DNA of 64,000 nucleotides from Capitella teleta (Eukaryota > Annelida > Polychaeta > Capitellidae): positions 274,754-338,753 of the forward strand of contig KB294813.1 of the NCBI GenBank assembly GCA_000328365.1, read 5' to 3'. Below the pieces are notes generated by a model. The model had not been told where the DNA came from, did no database searches, and was given only the letters and a program-made list of their open reading frames with translations. A program made the translations under genes and the position numbers. Positions within the stretch are counted from its first letter, which is position 1. Every line of letters starts with the position of its first letter. Of the stretch, positions 35,600-46,283 are shown piece by piece.

Positions 35600-35623
35600 T
35601 GCCACTAGGTAAATCCGCCTCTG
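35600..35623 (-). repeat. Terminal inverted repeat of the hAT/ZMYM1-like element
   Basis: On the minus strand this reads CAGAGGCGGATTTACC, a typical start for hAT elements of this type. It stands about 290 bp upstream of the transposase ATG. The matching second end was not found, so the element is truncated or its other end was lost. Confidence 0.6.
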
Positions 35624-37109
35624 GCTCATTTGCTCATTGGAATATCCTGTATATAATACTATAGTAGTGTGTAATTTCATCCATTCCTGCATTATGCATT
35701 ACTAATTTACTTTTTTATAATACATTTATATGTACACATGTAGATGTGGAAGAGTTATGATTGTTTTCACTGGATCATTCTCATAACGGGCCGTTGTCAG
35801 CTGGCTCAAGATGCACCCTGTATTCAGCGACCCCCATGACTTAAACAGGTAGCATCACCATCATTTGGTTCTAACTTTTTACCACCAACTTATTACATAA
35901 CTCCTCAGATTTTAAATCCTGTTATTCTGACATCTGTGCGTGCACACGACGCAGCGTAAATGAAGTCCAAATGAGAAATCCTAAATATTCATGAACTCAT
36001 GATGTCACCGGTTGTATGCAAAATATTCTCTCACAGCGAAAGCATAGGTTTTTGCATGCTGAGAGATTAGTGTAACAGCAGTCCACTGTACATTTGGTCA
36101 TATACGGATGCATATATATCGAAAATGAGAGTGAGAAAGAACACGGATATAGCTGGGCCGAATATCTAGTAACCTAACAATACAGATTTGAAGCTGGTGT
36201 CCGCAATAACAAAGGAGAGAGAACTCAGAGAAATAAAAGTGTTGCCAATCAGAGCTGCCCGGGAAAAGAGTCAGGGTGAGGCATGCAGCATAGGCAGCAA
36301 CTATATGGTCAAATACGTGAAAATCATTGAAATGTGTTGAAGAATTTGCTAACCAAAGGCATTGTTAGCTGTCTTTAGACGAAAAACAAAAGGCGTGTTT
36401 GGTAGAATTATATAGAAGGTAGTAAATTCCACTGAAAAGTCGAACATACCAGTACTCAAAAATGTCTTGTTTTGATTTGGCAATAACATACAAGCATACC
36501 TGCTTTTTTACAGCTTCGAGCTGCTCAGCGCTGAGTGTCGACTGTGCTCTATGAGGTGACCTTATAATTGCGATATTTCTGGAAATATTTGCCATAAAAT
36601 TACCCGATAAAAGGCCTAAAATACATGATAAGAGGCTTCTCCAACTGTATAAGGAACATTTTTCTAGATTTAGCCCGCACTTTTACCGAAAAACCCTGTT
36701 TGTAATCAGAAATTAGCTCCCTCATGCAGTGAAAGATAGAGATTTGCGAGCAGATTGACCATCGATGACATGCTTGCTAAATGGATACTCCTCTGCAATA
36801 ATGTCTGGAGCACCTTTTACACACTTTCCACTGCAAACACTTTTTTTTGAACATAATATTTATTGTATTGTTGTGTAGATCCTCATTATGCTTAGCATGT
36901 ATCATGGTAACGCTAGCCCTTTAAGCAAACGTTCGGAATCGGTCCCCAGAGTGGCCATTATAGACAGCTTTTACTGTAGTACTAGATCACTTGTAAACAT
37001 TTGATCGTTTGTGGCTTCACTTTTACGCCCTGCTTTATTCTTAATGGTACATGCCACTATGAAGCCCTTTCTACGCCACATATCTTATACATATATGAAT
37101 AGAACATTA
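35624..37109. other. Intergenic DNA with one orphan exon candidate
   Basis: Apart from the exon candidate at 36500-36595 nothing is supported. Composition is AT-rich and no transposon ends were recognised. Confidence 0.4.
36500..36595 (-). CDS. Possible first coding exon of an unknown gene
   Basis: An ATG at 36595 opens 32 codons, beginning MANISRNIAIIRSPHRAQST and ending LEAVKKQ. These run straight into a gtatgc donor in phase 0. Codon use and charge look protein-like. A tiny exon (ACAGCTAAC...) at about 36374-36356 is a possible partner, but no further exons could be chained. I do not recognise the protein; it may be part of a small gene or a chance frame. Confidence 0.3.
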
Positions 37110-37345
37110 TATTGTGAACATGGAAGATGCTGTGGATCATCCTCATGATCATGCTGTGGATCAAGGCAATCAAGTCATTCAAGTGCCACGTCCTGTTGAT
37201 GGGTTGCAAGCTGAGAAGAAGAAATACAATTGTCCAGCTACAGGTAAAACTTGCCAAATGTGTGGTATAAAAAATTACCATTATGAAAGCAAAAAATGCA
37301 AATCGAAAAATGTGCACTCCCCGCAATCATCTGCTGCAAATCCCT
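37110..37345 (+). mobile_element. Fossil Gag zinc-knuckle piece of an LTR retrotransposon (Ty3/Gypsy-like)
   Basis: A short plus-strand stretch encodes CPATGKTCQMCGIKNYHYES, the zinc-knuckle form found in Ty3/Gypsy Gag. It abuts the left LTR of the element at 37351-40728, which lies in the opposite orientation, so two different fossils meet here. Broken; only this part remains. Confidence 0.6.
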
Positions 37346-37350
37346 CACCC

Positions 37351-37534
37351 TGTCGAAGTAAGGCATAAGATGGTTGATAGATGAAGACTGAATCTTAATG
37401 ATTGACAACTGGCTTTATAAAGAGAACAGATGAGATGATCAGGATGTATATTTACAAGACGAAATGAATTACTCTAACCAACTAAATAAAGAAATGTGCG
37501 ATGATTGACAGATGGGTCATTTGTTACTATGACA
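37351..37534 (-). repeat. 3' LTR of the fossil Gypsy element
   Basis: 184 bp, direct repeat of 40545-40728, with TGTCATAG at one end and TTCGACA at the other on the minus strand. Confidence 0.88.
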
Positions 37535-37931
37535 TCCCACTCTTTCTGACATAAACAATATAGCTGTAAAATAAGCAAACAATATATACAGGAAGAAATT
37601 AAACGTAAGAGTTCATTGAAGTGAGGTGTCTCCCAGACGACCATAATGCAGACAGGGCGAGGAATGGTGATCTCTGCCCAATCGTCTGGGTAGCATCCTT
37701 CTTGGGACTTCTATGTCTTTATCTTCATACTCAGTGCAACGGTCTGGGCGGATATGTCGTCGATTCCTTTGAAACTGCTGGCCGGACAGAAGCTGGAATG
37801 ATAATTCCGAGGTTGAGCTTTTGTAGGGGTTCCCATGATGTTACTTACCTCTCTGATATGTCAAATTATATCCATCCGCCATTCTCATCCTCTATTTCTC
37901 TATCCCTTCCCCTTCATCCCACTATATCCTT

Positions 37932-37959
37932 AAAAAAAAAAAAAAAAAAAAAAAAAAAG
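37932..37959. repeat. Poly-A run (28 A)
   Basis: A pure A run inside the fossil Gypsy element, probably marking the tail of an inserted retroposon or simple-repeat growth. Confidence 0.9.
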
Positions 37960-38192
37960 TTATTATTTACGAGATACAATTATTCTATTTTTTTCGTGAT
38001 TCTCTCTTGTTATTATACTTTTCTAGTTTATTATGATCATTATCTTAGTTTATTGTATTAATTACTTCTTTTTTTCATATTGGTGGCAGCATGCCAGCGG
38101 GCCCTCACGGGCCCTTTATGTTGTCTCCTGGAAAGACTGAATTTTGTACATAATCATTTTGTTATTGTATACATATCTATTTCCAAATAAAT

Positions 38193-38195
<3 letters not shown>

Positions 38196-38232
<37 letters not shown>
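38196..38232. repeat. (CT)n microsatellite
   Basis: An unbroken ct repeat that follows tttccaaataaattaat. The stretch before it (ggcagcatgccagcgggccc...) looks like the 3' end of a LINE inserted in the Gypsy fossil; that identification is tentative. Confidence 0.9.
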
Positions 38233-38235
<3 letters not shown>

Positions 38236-39097
38236 ACTTTGATTTCTCTGGATCTAACTGAACATATATATTTTCATTCAACTGTAACTCTTTGAACTTC
38301 CTGGCTCTCTGGTTGAAGTGGTGGCGACTTTTTTTCTCTTTCAGCAGTCATGAGTTCGCGATACTGGGATCCTCTGTTGGAAAAGTCTTTTGCCTTAACA
38401 GGGAGGACGGTTTGAAGTCGTCGTTGGTTGAGCAATTCGATCGGTGATGCAATTCCGGACTAGAGCAAAGGCTGTTGATCCGTCTGTACTTCTATCTTAG
38501 CTCCAAAGATCAGGTTATACATTCGCTCCAAACCAAACACCATGCCCAGTAGCTCTCGCTCAATGTTAGAATATCGTTCTTCAGCTAGAAGCAGGCTGCT
38601 TGACACATACATGACCGGCTGTCCATCTTGTAAAAGTACCGCACCAAGTCCCTTGAGGCTCATGTCCATCTGGATGATGTGGTTGGAAGAAGGATTGAAA
38701 TATTTGAGCATTGGCGTCTTAGATAAATCTTCTTTGATTGCTTCAAATGCTGCCTGCTCCTGAGATTCTCATTGGTAGACTGTGTTTTGCTTCACTAGCT
38801 CTTGAAGTGGGTGAGCCAATTTGGAGAGGTTCTTGGAATATCGTTTCATATAGTTCACGAGACCAAGGAACGATTGCAGGGTTGCATTGTTCTTTGGTGC
38901 CTTTATTCCTTTGATAGCCTCAACCGCTGAATCATTTATACTCATTCCACCTGAAGATATATTTTGACCAAAGAATTTTATCCTCGGCTGTCCGAATTGT
39001 AGCTTTTTTGAGTTGAATTTAATTCGTTTCTCCTATTCGCGTGGAGGAGCATAAGAAAGTGAGAGTCGTGTTCAGTTTCATTGGCAGCTTTCACCAA

Positions 39098-39163
39098 ACT
39101 TGATTGATTGATTGATGGGGTTTTACGGCTCCACCCAACCCATTTGAGTGATACGGGCGCCAG
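39098..39163 (-). mobile_element. 3' fragment of the tRNA-derived SINE inserted in the fossil Gypsy element
   Basis: On the minus strand it reads ctggcgcccgtatca, then gggtggagccgtaaaa and a tail of atcaa repeats, as in the 3' end of the SINE at 16192-16540. A 9-bp duplication tttcaccaa flanks it (39089-39097 and 39164-39172). The insertion is 5'-truncated and younger than the host element. Confidence 0.85.
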
Positions 39164-40544
39164 TTTCACCAAGCACTCATCGACGAATGGGGTTGATAAT
39201 GCAGCATCAAGTCTTTCTTGGAACACATCTCCAGACACGTTCAGCCCAAAGGAGAGCCTTGGAAATCCGTATTTCCCCCGTGGTGTGTTGAAGGTTGTGA
39301 GGAGGCTGGATTCCCCGTCAAATACTACGTGCCAGTAGCCCTGCTTGGCATTTATTGTGCTGAAAATAGTGCATCCATTTAATTAGGAGCCAAGTTCATC
39401 CACAGTTATCATGTAGTAAGGGTTTCGTTCGAGATTCTCGTTGAGATCTTTTGGATCAAGAGACAGGCAAATTGATCCATCTGGCTTAATTGCAGGTACT
39501 ACAGAGTTAATCCATTGACTGTGGTTATCTTCTTTCAAAATGACACCTTCGTTTACCAACCTCTCCAACTCGGCCTTGTATGAAGGTTTCTTATTCTCTG
39601 GTACTAGTTTTGGAGCATGCATTGTTGCATCTGGTTTTAGACGTGAACGATATTCCCTCCCAGGAGGGTGCCTAGGTGGTCGAATACGTCGCTAAAGGTC
39701 GAGAGTACATACTCTTTTGTGATGGGGAGATGGTGGGTGATATCATCTATTGTATTAGAAGAGGCGGATAAGTTAGTCACCTGGGTTGACAGGTTCATGT
39801 GACAGCAGTGGACAGTCGACCGTAGAATAATTGATGAAGTTGATATCCTTTCTTGCTTTTCTTCCAAGAAATAGGTATCCGTTATGGCGAGTCACATAAA
39901 AGATGGCTGGGATTTCTGAACCGTTGGCATATGTTGGATGAGCAGGGTGCATTTTCAAATAACAGCCATGGGCGTTACACCATAAGCTTGGATTTTGCAT
40001 GCCAATTCGAGGATTTTCTCACTGGTGCAACTGCTATTCTTCAGCCGTAGACATTCTCTCAACATGTCCTGACTTGCCAGGCCAGCAAGCAACAGGTTTA
40101 TCAATACCAACTGCTTAACACCTGTACGAATCATTGTAGAAGAGGGGATGATCCTCTCAATTAATTTTTCTGTTTTGCTTTGAAAATTAGATATGGAAAG
40201 GTCGCCTGGCTTCATGTAAAAGTAATCAATGCAGTTTTTGATGTAGTGACTTGACAAGGTTACGAAATTATCAAAGGCTTTAAGGATTTTCTTATGGTCG
40301 TTGGTCTCACCAAGCATTCAGGCTTGTTGCAAGATGCCCTCGCCTTGTTCCTCAGAGCACACAATGACATACACGCAGGCCCACAACTCTGTCTTGTTTA
40401 AATCCTCTGCCATGCTCAGTCGCAGCTCGTTTCGCACCTCTCGTCTTCATTCTCTGTACTGCTCAGGTAATCGAGCGTCAACTGCCCAATCCATGTTGGG
40501 GCGAGTCCTTGTTTATCTTGCATGGTTTTCACTGACTGATACCA

Positions 40545-40728
40545 TGTCGAAGTATGGCATTAGATGGTTGGGTAGATGAGGACTAAATTTTAATGATTGA
40601 CAACTGGCTTTATAAAGAGAACAGATGAGATGATCAGGGTGTATATTTACAAGACGAATGAATTACTCTAACCAACTAAATAAAGAAATGTGTGATGAAT
40701 GACAGATGAGTCATTCGTTACTATGACA
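40545..40728 (-). repeat. 5' LTR of the fossil Gypsy element
   Basis: 184 bp, direct repeat of 37351-37534. The internal side is followed at once by the primer-binding site. Confidence 0.88.
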
Positions 40729-42066
40729 CATCCAAAGACTGTTATTTCTCTGAGACTCTCCAGTATCTCCAACTGATCACAGTCAACTGAGGTATCTACA
40801 ATGTTGCTTTTCTCTCTCTTGTTCCTCAGAACTCAACTCTCAGAACTGAACTCCACTTACTCAAACCCAAAGTGTTAGACGGAACACTAGAGGCATGCAA
40901 AGTTAACTCAACCAATCGCTTTTGCGTCATGTGCTCTCACAGAGACTGAGCAAAGGTATGCTGAAGTAAAAAAGAATGCCTCTCTGGTCCATTTGACAAT
41001 ATCAACCAACTATTGTTGAACAGGAAATTTTTGCGTCACATGCAATTTTTGCTATATTTGCAGTCACAATCAACAGCAAATATTGATGCTCGCAAAATGT
41101 TTCTGGGCGATATTATACTATGACCTTATACGCCTGACCACGAATTATTGGTGCCGTGAAGGCCAGAGCCATAAAACCGCAAAATTTGCAGTCTGTGGAA
41201 ATTTCCTGTTCTGCGGTAACAATAAAGGCCAAAGCCATAAAACTGCAAAATTTGCAGTCTGTGAAAATTTCCTGTTCTACGGTAACATTAATGCCGATCT
41301 CCAAAATGTGACTAGAAAAAATGAAGAATGCCCCTGAATGTACTCTCATGTACATGTACTGAAGAACGGATGGCTCCAGAAAGTGCCCCTCACCTGCAAC
41401 CCTACTACTCCTCAGTAGACACACTTACTTTACATGATCGTACCATCCTGTATGGTAAACGTCTAGTGATTCCTGTGATCTTCAGTATGAGGATCGCTTG
41501 AACAGTAGGAATGTTTTGTGATTTATTGAGGTTTTTATCGATGAAAGGAGAATTTCATGGGATAGGCGAGATGTATATGGAAAACCATATGCCGAATTAT
41601 TATGTGGCATTTGATAAGCCTACTGGTATTCATTTCATTTCTGTTCCAATTTCATCCTAATAAATCCAAACATTTATCACTTAAACTAAACTTACCAAGT
41701 ATCAATTTCTCTTATTTATTCGTGATTTATACACCCAACCTGTTTTTCAAACAATTTCTCGGAAAATCGCAGCGCCATCGAAGAAGCACTGAAATCGTTA
41801 AAACGGAGTACTAGTATATAAGCTACTTTTGACCCGCTCTGTATAATTTCATTGCAATCATCGAGAGCCTGACAGACTTCTGCGGCTGCCGAAAATTCTC
41901 ACAAATGACCATGACCGAAAGGACCGAGATTATTAGTAAATGTCTTTTGCTTTGATTTTGTGCCAGCACTTCTATTAGCAGGTTAGAGTCATAATACGAG
42001 CCACCCTAAGGGTATCTGAAAATTTAGAAGCAGGGGAAACAATACAGTGCGGAGGAGGACATCGAA
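40729..42066. other. Upstream flank of TIMM10B
   Basis: Contains the 66-bp tandem repeat at 41161-41292. No gene is supported. The TIMM10B promoter should lie in the last few hundred bases. Confidence 0.45.
41161..41292. repeat. Tandem repeat, 66-bp unit, two copies
   Basis: The unit begins ggccagagccataaaacc at 41161 and recurs at 41227 with few differences. No function is evident. Confidence 0.9.
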
Positions 42067-44004
42067 ATGGCGGCAGGCCAGGCTGTCGATTACAGCAACA
42101 TAAATAACGTGAGTTTTTACGTTATGATTTTGATCATTATTAATATTATCATTATGATTATATATATCCAGCTACAGTCGGCCCTCATTAATCCGAGTTT
42201 TATTAATCCGACTGCCTTAATAATCCGACTCGATGCTCAGGGACGGATCTGTCACAATGATTGACAATGCTAATTCAGTAATTGCCAAATTGGGAGCACT
42301 TGCCAAATCAACCCGGACCCCAAATTCTGCAATTGGTGGTAGGGTCCCTGAAATATCCGTTTGCATTAAATGCCCTACATTACAGGCACATATCAAATTC
42401 ATTTAGAGCTATAGATGATAGCATGTGCTTGTTGAGAGCCATTGCAAGCAATGCATTCCAAGGAATACACTCAATAGAACCGTTAGGTTCACTTGAGCCT
42501 CGAGTGTGAAAATATTATTAAATTAAAGGACATTAAAGGGATGGGGAACTAAATTTTAAGTGATGTTCTATTGACTCATAGCACCAATTGATAGCATTCC
42601 GTGCCAAAAACACCGTGCCTGGATGCAAGCGTAAGGAAATAATGCATTCCGAATATCGGGGTTAGCATTGCGCCTATGGGAGAATGGCTTCCATTGCGAA
42701 GTATAGGAGGCAAACGTCAGCTGATGGCTTGGTTTGGCTGATGGCTGATTGGTTCCGTTCCCCTCGTGAAGCTATCGATTTCAGCCAATCAGAGCAGAGC
42801 ATCTTCGCCATAAAAGGACATCTTTGTTGTATACGAAAGCGCATGCGTGGTGCACTCTGGCTGACCTTTTTACTGTTTCAGGATGAGAAACATGGTAGGT
42901 GTCCTAGAAAATCGCTTGTAAAATAAGAAAAATAGCGAAAAATATTTTTTTTTCGCGCCTGACTGGTGGCAAAATGATTATTCTATCTATTTCCGAAAAT
43001 AAAATAAAAAAATATCCAAGGGTTTAGTCGCAGGACACGCTGATATGACGAGGCCCATTGTAACAGATGGGGAACTCGGTGTTTCATCACAGCTGCTGAC
43101 GTCACGCCTTGTTAGCAATATATCGCCCGCGAAATCGTTAGCGATGATATTCCTTGTGTGGGTCAGGCATAGGAATCATTTTTGGTGCATCAAATAACGA
43201 CTCAAAGTCAATTTTTAACCAGTTCTCCCTCCCTTTAAAAGGAATTAAAGGACATCACACTCTGTGCATCCAATTTGCTGAGCTTGATGAGCAGGAGCAG
43301 TTGGGACTGTTTAGCATGGCGTAAACTGTCAACAGTAGGCTATTATCAATATCATTATTAGTATATCAATTTAATAGTATAAGACTTGGGACAGTATTCG
43401 CTAAGATTCTTAGCTCTTAAGGATTGAGAATCTTTAGTGGTCACCCTCAGTCTTCCGGAGCCGATCCACCAGACTTCCAATCTCCATGCTGTTTCTCTGC
43501 ACTCCCCAGCATTCCTAATCAAATTTCATATTGTTCTTAATTTTTTTCTCCAGCTTAAAGACATTTTATCAACTTACAACAGAATCACAGAATCCTGCTT
43601 CTCTCGATGTGCTTACAACTTCAACCAGCGACAACTCACAGACAATGAGGTATTGACACCCAAACACAAGCTTCGTGGATGGGGAGAGAGCTCAATAATC
43701 CTCGTTGTTTTTGCAGAATGATTGCGTTATGTCCTGCGCCAGCAAATTCATCAACACCAATCAGCGTATGATGATGACCTTCATGGATATCCAGATGAAG
43801 AAGAACGAGGCCCAGGCAGAAGAGCAGCTCAAAGCTCAGCAATTGGCGCAGACACAAGCTCAAGACTCAGCTGCTGTGCAGCCGACTACTCAAATACCAG
43901 CTGCTGAGATGGCAGCTGCAGCCTTTGCGAACATTGAAGCGGCAAAATCAGCGGACGATTCCTCTTCAGTAACCGGGATTGGGGTCGAGAGTGCGGCATC
44001 TTGA
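42067..44004 (+). CDS. TIMM10B: Small Tim chaperone, TIMM10B (Tim9b) type
   Basis: Three exons, 42067-42108, 43554-43649 and 43717-44004, all phase 0, give 141 residues. The twin CX3C motifs that define small Tims are C29-FSR-C33 and C49-VMS-C53. They lie in LKDILSTYNRITES and then SCASKFINTNQRMMM. TIMM10B is preferred over TIMM9 because of the RC after the first pair and the CASKxI block; the separation is not absolute. These proteins guard hydrophobic precursors in the mitochondrial intermembrane space and dock to TIM22. The C-terminal tail (about 70 residues rich in A, Q, E and S) is longer than in human TIMM10B (103 residues). Intron 1 (1.4 kb) carries a MITE; intron 2 is 67 bp. Confidence 0.9.
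42537..43234. mobile_element. TTAA-flanked MITE in TIMM10B intron 1
   Basis: It begins AGGGATGGGGAACT and ends AGTTCTCCCTCCCT, inverted with two mismatches. TTAA stands directly outside both ends (42533-42536 and 43235-43238), the target duplication of piggyBac- and Kolobok-type elements. It has no coding capacity. Confidence 0.75.
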
Positions 44005-46283
44005 TTATTGTGTCCTTTAGTATTTGGAATTAAAATTATTTAATATTTTCAATGCTTCTTGTGTCTTAAGTTTTCTGATGATTTTGTTTTCTTAAGAGTT
44101 CGGATGCATTTGCTAAGTTCTACGTTGTATAATGCTGGCTGATATTTTGCATATAGATAACAACATTAAATTTTATGGCCCAATTCTCATTTGAAAAGGG
44201 AAGGAAAAGGAGATGTGTGGGTATAAACTAAGCAGGTTACTCTTTGGCTCTGAGCCATGTTGATGCCTCTTTTCTTGCCATATGAGAATACGAAAAGTGG
44301 CATTGTCATTTCGTCATCACGCTTTGATGCCGAAACTCAATGCTTTCAGGTAACCCACACATCTCCTTTACCTTTAGAGTTGTGTACATGTAATCTGTAT
44401 TCCTTATGATCAGTGAGACCCGGTTGAATGATTCACATTCCTCAGCTGCCGTCTCCTTCGAAGCATTTACACGTTGAAGAAAGAGGAAGAGATGAAGAAA
44501 GAGGGCAGAGGTTTTGGCTGATGCAAACAATTGAAAATTATAGAAATACATGTTAGCCTACTACTGCAGTTCTCAAGAGAAGCAGATGTAATCTGGTTAA
44601 CAGTACTCGGCACAACAGAATCACAATAGACGACCCACCTGGTTGTACAATGTACAGTATGGGCTGCATAACTAGTACCCTGGTTGAAGCCTACATCGAT
44701 TTGCTCTCCCTCATGTAACGCCAGAAGTAACGCAACCATGCATTATTGCCTTTAAATTGAAACTTGTGAATTGTGGCATCTATTGGTTTAATAGTATCCT
44801 AGATATTATAATTATGGATGAAGTTTTGAGCTTTAGAGGTGAATGTAGTGAAATTGAGTAGTATGGGGTCAGTACTGAAACTTCTGACAATCAGGATCTT
44901 CTTATCCGCGGATAGGTAACCAGAGTAATAAATATACACGCAGTCTTTATTTTAAAAAATATCTATGTATCGCTTGGCTTTTTTATTGTCCCTTTGTAAC
45001 ATGACCGGTCTTCAGACTGGAAACTTAGCGAATGTGGCGTAAAGAATGTCAATCGATCTGCAATGGTCTCTCAGCTTGGAATAATCAGACATAATCTGAA
45101 AACCTTGCCAGAGTCAACACGTCCGAGCAACTTCTGACCCACTGCAGACTGGGACGTCGCGACGTTTATGAAAGATTAATTATTAATTATGCAACGATAC
45201 ATAGATTTCATTCGCTCATTCATTAATTCCGCTGCAACTCTGAAGGCAAGCGGACGTCATGCATGGAGTGGCGGCATCGTGTGGATCCCCACTCACCCAA
45301 AAAGTCTAGGTATCAAGAAGATCATGATCGTGCGGGCTTTCCGGTATTCCAAAAGGCTGATTCACATATTGACTTCGTGTACTTTGAGAGCTACTGGCAC
45401 AAGTCCACGCTCAGGGGTCTACGCACAACATTCACATAGCTGTGGTCAGTTTCAGTGCGGATCCGAAATTCCACCTTTCTCTTCCGACATGACACCAAGC
45501 GACTATACCGCCCATTTAATATTATTATTATTAATATTAGTACTGGGCACTCCGCCGTCAACACCGTCCTGCGGCACTGGTCAATTTAACGCAGACCTAA
45601 TGGGTTGGCGACTACCAGAGGAAGGAAAACTGTTCGTTTTCGTCTAGGACCAAGATACGGGACGGATGACAAAAGAACATCGATCAGCCTCTTATCCACA
45701 TTATATAAGCCGGCATCAGTGCAATCTCATCTCGATGCCTGCTATCGAGGGTGAAGTGAGCATCATTTTGAAATGAATGTTCCAGGGATGGATTACACGT
45801 GGAATTTAACCTTTATAAGGCGTATATATATGACAGAACATGACTTGTATTAGCTAAAGTTCCCATTTGATAAGCCCCTTGATCGTATCAATATCGACCC
45901 ACGCATTAGCAATACCCTGAGCATATAGTAACATGAGAACCCAATAATATACATGATCGAATGGATTCAGACTTTTAGACTTTGTTTTTTTTGTTTTTTT
46001 GTTTTTTTTTTTTTTTTTTTTTTTTACCTTTCGGCCAACCCAGCAGAGCAGTTAGGTCCACAAATCAGAAAAAAAGACACCTCTTCACTTGCATACAGAC
46101 ATATCAGGAGGTTTTGATAACCAAATTAAAGGGAACATCTCACGTGTTATCTTTCATTGTAAAACTGAACGTTAATCAGTCTCCAAATATGCCCACATTA
46201 GTATTATTCAATTTATTTATTCAAGTGGGCATAACAGGACATAAAAGTGAACAATACTGTGATATAGACCGGTATAAGTAGTG
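44005..46283. other. Intergenic DNA between TIMM10B and TRPC
   Basis: No gene supported. It holds an inverted pair at 44201-44223 and 44350-44374 and a poly-T run at about 45998-46025. A 152-codon open stretch at 45189-45647 shows no domain. The 3' ends of two convergent genes fall here. Confidence 0.45.

Larger units (their letters stand above)
37351..40728 (-). mobile_element. Fossil Ty3/Gypsy LTR retrotransposon with both LTRs
   Basis: About 3.4 kb, in minus orientation. LTRs of 184 bp lie at 40545-40728 (5') and 37351-37534 (3'), each bounded by TG...CA on the minus strand. A primer-binding site reading TGGTATCAG adjoins the 5' LTR, matching an initiator/elongator Met-tRNA 3' end, and a purine-rich tract adjoins the 3' LTR. 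Gag-like (about 39955-40317), protease/RT-linker and RT (about 39000-39870) and RNase H (about 38460-38711) pieces are in Gypsy order. The flanks caccc and catcc suggest a worn 5-bp target duplication. By eye the LTRs differ at about 13 of 184 positions, so the insertion is not recent. It is broken in several places and carries a SINE insertion and probably a second retroposon with a (ct)n end. Confidence 0.85.

Noticed and set aside
45189-45647. 152-codon open frame
   Set aside because: No recognisable domain, odd composition and no splice signals; treated as chance.
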